Positions 60,386-64,000 of a stretch of DNA of 64,000 bases are shown here, piece by piece; the first letter of the stretch is position 1; each line of letters starts with the position of its first letter. A model generated the notes under the pieces. That model did no database searches. It saw only the letters and a list, made by a program, of their open reading frames with translations, and had not been told where the DNA came from. Location of the stretch: contig NZ_CP029495.1 in assembly GCF_003325475.1 (NCBI RefSeq), forward strand, positions 1,860,001 through 1,924,000, read 5' to 3'. The position numbers and the translations under genes were made by a program. The stretch comes from Chromobacterium phragmitis (GTDB taxonomy: Bacteria > Pseudomonadota > Gammaproteobacteria > Burkholderiales > Chromobacteriaceae).

Positions 60386-61594
60386 GTGAGATTCGCATTG
60401 TGGATTACCGGCCTGTTCGCGCTGGCCGTGCTGGTGGGGCTGGCCTCCACCCTGAATAACGGTTACGCCATCCTGTTCCTGCCGCCGTACCGGATGGAGG
60501 TGTCGTTCAATCTGATGATCGTGCTGGTGGTGCTGCTGATCGTCGTCACCCACATCGCGCTGCGGTTGATCGCGCTGGCGGCCGACCTGCCGCGCCAAGT
60601 GCAGCGCTTCCAGCGCCAGAAGAAGCTGAAAGCCGCCCGCCACGCGTTGCGCGAAGCCGGCATCGCCTTCTTCGAGGGCCGTTTCCAGAAGGCCGAGCGA
60701 GAGGCTTCCAAATCGCTGGGCGACGAGTACTCGGCCGAGAACCGCGCGCTGGCTCTGCTGATCGCCGCCCGCGCCGCTGGCGCCGCCGGCGACAACGGCA
60801 AGCGCGACGAGTATCTGGGCCAGCTGGACCAGTTGCCGGCGCGGCTGCAGTTGGCGCGCCATATGTTGGACGCCGAGCTGAAGCTGGAGGACAAGGACGC
60901 GCAAGGCGCGCTGGTGGCCATCGAGCGCGCGCGCGCGTTGTCGCCCAACTTGACCAACGCGCTGAGGCTGGAGCTGAAGGTGCGTCTGCTGCAAAAGCAG
61001 CCTGAAGCGGTATTGTCGCTGACCGAGAAGCTGTTGAAGGCCGACGCGCTGGAGCCGGAACAGGCCCGCCGCTACCGGCTGGCCGCTTACCAGCAGCAAC
61101 TGGCCGGCCTGCTGTCCGAGCGCGAAGTGAAAGAGTGGCTGCGCCGCATTCCGGACGCCGAGCGGGCCAACCCGCAGCTGTTGCAGCAAGTGGTCGCCCA
61201 TCTGATCAAGCTGCAGGAGTACGACTACGCCGCCACCCTGCTGGCCGGCGCGCTGGCCAGCGACGATTCCGAGTTGCCGGAGCTGGCGCGCGAACTGGGC
61301 CAATTGGCGGCTCATCTGAGCGTGGACAAGCGGCTGGATCTGTTGAAGAACGCCGAAAACTGGCTGAAGCAGCGCCCGCGCGACCATTGGCTGCTGCTGG
61401 CGCTCGGCCGCTTGGCGCAGGCGCAGCAGCTGTGGGGCAAGGCGCAAAGCTATCTGGAGGCCAGCGTGTCCATCCAGCCGACGTTGTGCGCGCACGCCGA
61501 GCTGGCCAAGCTGTTCGAGGCCATCGGCAAGGAAGACGCTTCGCAGTTGCATTACCAGAAGAGCCTGGAGCTGGCCTTGAGCCAGGGCTGCTGA
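60386..61594 (+). CDS. hemY: HemY-like TPR membrane protein
   Basis: A 402-aa protein with two membrane helices in residues 5-60 (GLFALAVLVGLASTL; VSFNLMIVLVVLLIVVTHIAL) and a tetratricopeptide-rich remainder. It is the proteobacterial HemY-N family, not the Gram-positive protoporphyrinogen oxidase of that name. It starts with GTG 3 bp after hemX and is followed by a strong terminator, closing the operon. Confidence 0.92.
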   Translation: MRFALWITGLFALAVLVGLASTLNNGYAILFLPPYRMEVSFNLMIVLVVLLIVVTHIALRLIALAADLPRQVQRFQRQKKLKAARHALREAGIAFFEGRFQKAEREASKSLGDEYSAENRALALLIAARAAGAAGDNGKRDEYLGQLDQLPARLQLARHMLDAELKLEDKDAQGALVAIERARALSPNLTNALRLELKVRLLQKQPEAVLSLTEKLLKADALEPEQARRYRLAAYQQQLAGLLSEREVKEWLRRIPDAERANPQLLQQVVAHLIKLQEYDYAATLLAGALASDDSELPELARELGQLAAHLSVDKRLDLLKNAENWLKQRPRDHWLLLALGRLAQAQQLWGKAQSYLEASVSIQPTLCAHAELAKLFEAIGKEDASQLHYQKSLELALSQGC

Positions 61595-61627
61595 GCGCGT
61601 ACGGTCGCGCCGACCGCCATCCCCGCG

Positions 61628-61659
61628 ATGCCGCCCGCCATTTGGCCGGCGGCATTTTT
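61628..61659 (+). terminator. rho-independent terminator after hemY
   Basis: Stem ATGCCGCC/GGCGGCAT with a 12-nt loop that itself pairs partly, followed by TTTTT, 33 bp after the hemY stop. Confidence 0.85.
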
Positions 61660-61673
61660 CATGCCCCGCAGGC

Positions 61674-61699
61674 AAAAAAATCGGACCCCGGGGGGTCCG
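61674..61699 (-). terminator. orphan minus-strand terminator
   Basis: Stem CGGACCC/GGGTCCG with a 4-nt loop, followed on the minus strand by seven Us (A tract 61674-61680). No minus-strand protein gene ends here. It may mark the end of a small RNA transcribed leftward from the 61700-61950 gap. Confidence 0.5.
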
Positions 61700-61748
61700 T
61701 GCATGCCAACGTGGACTGGCAGACAATCAATCGATACGAGAGCGCGGC

Positions 61749-61839
61749 CGGCATCCTGTCTGACAATAAGGATGCCGAACGACGAAAGCTGTGCCAGAAT
61801 CAACCATTATGCATGGCTGACCCCAGATCTATGCATGGC
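61749..61839. promoter_or_regulatory. inverted and direct repeats upstream of the GcvA-like gene
   Basis: CGGCATCCT/AGGATGCCG (61749-61777, 11-bp centre) is followed by a perfect direct repeat TATGCATGGC at 61808-61817 and 61830-61839, 22 bp apart (two helical turns). The direct repeats resemble paired binding sites. The gap (61595-61956) contains no convincing protein gene. Confidence 0.45.
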
Positions 61840-61956
61840 GCCTGCTCCCGCCGCGCCGGTTCCGGCCGCGACAACGTCCACCAGCATACGTTGAGGCGCG
61901 AGTTTGCACAAAGCAGTTAATCTCATGAAAACTATGAAGAAAAGGCATGTAACAGC

Positions 61957-62877
61957 ATGAAGCTGCCTCCGCTGAATGCCCTGCGCGTGTTCGTCGTCGC
62001 CGCCGAGCACCTGTCGTTCACCCGCGCCGCCGCCGCGCTCAGCCTCACCCAGGGCGCGATCAGCCGCCATGTCCAGACGCTGGAGGAGTATTACGGCGCC
62101 ACCTTGTTCACCCGCCAGGCGCGCGGCCTGGCCTTGACCGCCGAGGGCGAGGCGCTGGTGAAGCCGGCGCGGGAGGCGTTTCAGCTGCTGAATGAGGCCA
62201 GCGAGGCGCTGCGCCTGCGCCAGAGCGATTTGCGGGTTCGCATGCCGCCGACGCCGGCCATGCGCTGGGTGTTGCCCAACCTGGCGGATTTCCAGGCGCG
62301 CCATCCGGAGTACACGCTGCATCTCTTGACCCAGCTGATCCACAATAAGCCGTTCAACCGCGCCGAGTACGATCTGGCCGTGGTAGGGCTGTCCAGCCCG
62401 GAGGCTGCGCCCGATTTGCGGCTGGAGTGCATCTGCCGCGAGAAGCTGATTCCCGTATGCGCGCCCAGCCTGTTGGCCGGCAAGCATCCGCTGCATGTGC
62501 CGGACGATCTGAAACACCATACGCTGCTGCACCCGTGGCGCGACCAGAACACCTGGAAACGCTGGTTGAAACTGGCCGGCGTCAACGGCATCAACCCGGA
62601 GAGCGGCGTGACTTTCGACGCGCTGGAATACGCGCTGCACGCGGCGGTGGCCGGCATGGGCGTGACGCTGGCCCAGGCGTCGATGGTGACTCAGGACCTG
62701 GACAGCGGCCGGCTGGTGATCCCGTTCGATACCGTGCTGGAAACCGAGTGGGCCTACTACCTGGTGTATCCGCACGAGCTGGCGGAGCTGCCCAAGGTGC
62801 GGGCCTTCCGCGACTGGCTGGTGCACACCGTGGCCCACAGCGAGGAAGCCAGCTGGCTGACGCGGCAGGGCTACTGA
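61957..62877 (+). CDS. GcvA-like LysR family regulator
   Basis: A 306-aa LysR protein. The N terminus PPLNALRVFVVAAEHLSFTRAAAALSLTQGAISRHV is typical of the GcvA/AmpR branch, with the helix-turn-helix at about residues 20-42. The effector domain runs from about 92 to the end. GcvA relatives control glycine cleavage or beta-lactamase genes, but neither lies nearby; the adjacent downstream gene encodes a drug-efflux pump. No strong ribosome-binding site is seen. Confidence 0.87.
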   Translation: MKLPPLNALRVFVVAAEHLSFTRAAAALSLTQGAISRHVQTLEEYYGATLFTRQARGLALTAEGEALVKPAREAFQLLNEASEALRLRQSDLRVRMPPTPAMRWVLPNLADFQARHPEYTLHLLTQLIHNKPFNRAEYDLAVVGLSSPEAAPDLRLECICREKLIPVCAPSLLAGKHPLHVPDDLKHHTLLHPWRDQNTWKRWLKLAGVNGINPESGVTFDALEYALHAAVAGMGVTLAQASMVTQDLDSGRLVIPFDTVLETEWAYYLVYPHELAELPKVRAFRDWLVHTVAHSEEASWLTRQGY

Positions 62878-62935
62878 CGCTCAATATTTGTTAACCGCCG
62901 CGGCATGGCGAGCCCCACCGCCGCGGCGCATAATG

Positions 62936-62964
62936 ATTGACATAGCAATTATTGCCATATCAAT
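62936..62964. promoter_or_regulatory. 29-bp palindromic operator overlapping the efflux promoter
   Basis: Arms ATTGACATAGCAAT and ATTGCCATATCAAT are inverted repeats matching at 12 of 14 positions around one central base. The left arm includes a TTGACA -35. The right arm ends 1 bp before the efflux ATG. Size and symmetry suggest a MarR- or TetR-type repressor site. Confidence 0.6.
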
Positions 62965-62965
62965 C

Positions 62966-64000
62966 ATGAATGCTCTCCCCTCTTCATACGATGTGGACGC
63001 TGGCCTGAATTTTCGACAGCGCGTGCTGGCCATGCTGGGCCTGTGCTGCGTGCTGATCATGGTGGCGCTGGACCAGACTGTGGTCGGGACCGCTATGCCT
63101 ACCGTGGTGGCCGATTTGCATGGCTTCGCGCTGTATGCCTGGGTCGGAACCTCCTATCTGCTGACCTCGGTCATCACGGTGCCCATCTTCGGCAAGCTGG
63201 GCGACGATCATGGCCGCAAGCCCTTCGTGCTGGCCGCCATCGTGTTGTTCACCGCCGCCTCCATGCTGTGCGGCCTGGCGCAGGACATGATGCAGCTGGT
63301 GCTGGCGCGCGCGCTGCAGGGCGTCGGCGGCGGCATGCTGGTGGCCACTACCTTCGCCTGCGTGCCGGATCTGTTTCCGGAAACCCGCGAGCGGTTGCGC
63401 TGGCAAGTGATGCTGTCCGCGTCTTTCGGCCTGGCCAACGCCGTAGGGCCGTCGCTGGGCGGCTTCCTGACCGAGTACTTCGGCTGGCGCTCGGTCTTCT
63501 TCGTCAATCTGCCGGTCGGCCTGGCCAGCCTGGGTTTCGTCTGGCGCTTTCTGCCGGTGATCCGCCACGCGGCCAGGCCTCCGTCGCGGCTGGATTGGCA
63601 AGGGGCGGTGCTGATCGCGCTGTTTCTCGGCTCGCTGCAACTGGCGGTGGAGTGGCTGCCGCAGCACAAGCCGCCGCTGTTGCTGGGCCTGCTCGCCGGC
63701 CTGGGCCTGGCCGCGCTGGCCACGCTGATCTGGTGGGAAAAGCGCAGCCCCAATCCGCTGTTGCCGCCCAGCATGCTGTCGCATCCAGGCCTGGCGCCGC
63801 TGTTCGGGCTGTCGCTGCTGATGGGCTTCGGCATGTTCGCGGTGATGTACTACGCGCCCTTGATGTTCCAGGCCGGTTTCGGCTTGTCGCCCAACCAGGC
63901 AGGCATTCTGGTGACGCCGCTGGTGGTATTCATCACCATAGGCAGCATGTTCAACGGCCGCATCGTGCAGCGCCTGCGCCATCCAACGAGGCTGTTGGGG
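62966..64000 (+). CDS. DHA2 (EmrB/QacA) family MFS efflux protein, 3'-truncated
   Basis: The first 345 residues of a 14-helix drug-efflux pump; the gene runs off the window, so the C-terminal part is missing. Family motifs: motif D1 VALDQTVVGTAMPTVVADL (about residues 33-51), motif A GKLGDDHGRKP (about 75-85) and motif C-like GPSLGGFLTEYFGWRSVFF. No Shine-Dalgarno precedes the ATG at 62966, and a -35 at 62937 would place the start of transcription near the ATG. Either the mRNA is leaderless or translation starts slightly downstream. Confidence 0.87.
   Translation, partial: MNALPSSYDVDAGLNFRQRVLAMLGLCCVLIMVALDQTVVGTAMPTVVADLHGFALYAWVGTSYLLTSVITVPIFGKLGDDHGRKPFVLAAIVLFTAASMLCGLAQDMMQLVLARALQGVGGGMLVATTFACVPDLFPETRERLRWQVMLSASFGLANAVGPSLGGFLTEYFGWRSVFFVNLPVGLASLGFVWRFLPVIRHAARPPSRLDWQGAVLIALFLGSLQLAVEWLPQHKPPLLLGLLAGLGLAALATLIWWEKRSPNPLLPPSMLSHPGLAPLFGLSLLMGFGMFAVMYYAPLMFQAGFGLSPNQAGILVTPLVVFITIGSMFNGRIVQRLRHPTRLLG

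Noticed and set aside
60386..61594. hemY read as protoporphyrinogen oxidase
   Set aside because: No FAD-binding motif; the protein has two membrane helices and TPR repeats, so it is the unrelated proteobacterial HemY.

Overview
The window is about 64 kb of dense, GC-rich bacterial DNA from a beta-proteobacterium. The best fit is Chromobacterium or a close relative in the Neisseriales. This rests on the gene set (hemA-prfA, hemL, a hemC-hemD-hemX-hemY operon, pilSR, a LasB-like metalloprotease, a Vibrio-type aminopeptidase) and on a 16-bp palindrome matching, as I recall it, the binding consensus of the Chromobacterium quorum-sensing receptor CviR. I see no rRNA, tRNA, CRISPR array, IS element or prophage. 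Species and strain cannot be fixed from the sequence alone.

Layout, left half: 0-6.3 kb holds a truncated unknown gene, an RNA cyclic phosphodiesterase, a GH16-like secreted protein, an HDOD protein, fadD, and a TetR regulator beside a 3-hydroxyisobutyrate-dehydrogenase-like enzyme, with matching operators in front of each. 6.3-14.4 kb holds an RNB ribonuclease, a response regulator/diguanylate cyclase, a Tsx-like porin, an alkyltransferase-like protein with a glyoxalase-II-like hydrolase, a B12-type radical SAM protein and an AhpD-like protein. 14.5-15.7 kb is a persulfide-sensor operon (SqrR/BigR type plus PmpAB). 15.8-26.95 kb holds prfA-hemA, a TonB-dependent receptor, a GNAT acetyltransferase, parC and pilSR.

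The most interesting region is 26.97-35.6 kb. It looks like an undescribed ribosomally synthesised, modified peptide (RiPP) locus. On the minus strand, in transcription order, are: a 52-aa precursor with a double-glycine leader and a histidine-rich core; two tandem paralogous JmjC/cupin-like putative Fe(II)/2-oxoglutarate oxygenases; a second 57-aa precursor with a double-glycine leader and a two-cysteine core; and a radical SAM/SPASM maturase. Divergently transcribed are a HlyD-family membrane-fusion protein and an ABC exporter with an intact C39 peptidase domain of the kind that cuts after GG. Neither precursor was annotated; I found both by reading the gaps. The intergenic region between the two arms carries the CviR-type palindrome, so quorum control is a testable idea. 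Two strong intercistronic hairpins sit directly 3' of the two precursor genes.

Right half: hemL is followed at 37.1-42.8 kb by four tandem paralogous membrane-anchored proteins of unknown function that share eight invariant cysteines. Then come a SNF2 ATPase, an STM0539-like/DUF2145 pair, an EamA exporter with a divergent LysR regulator, a secreted S1/P1 nuclease, pdxH, a LasB-like protease and an M28 aminopeptidase (an exported peptide-degrading set), ppc, the hemC-DUF1697-hemD-hemX-hemY operon, a GcvA-like LysR regulator and a truncated DHA2 drug-efflux gene. Tetrapyrrole synthesis recurs through the window (hemA, hemL, hemC, hemD, hemX, hemY).
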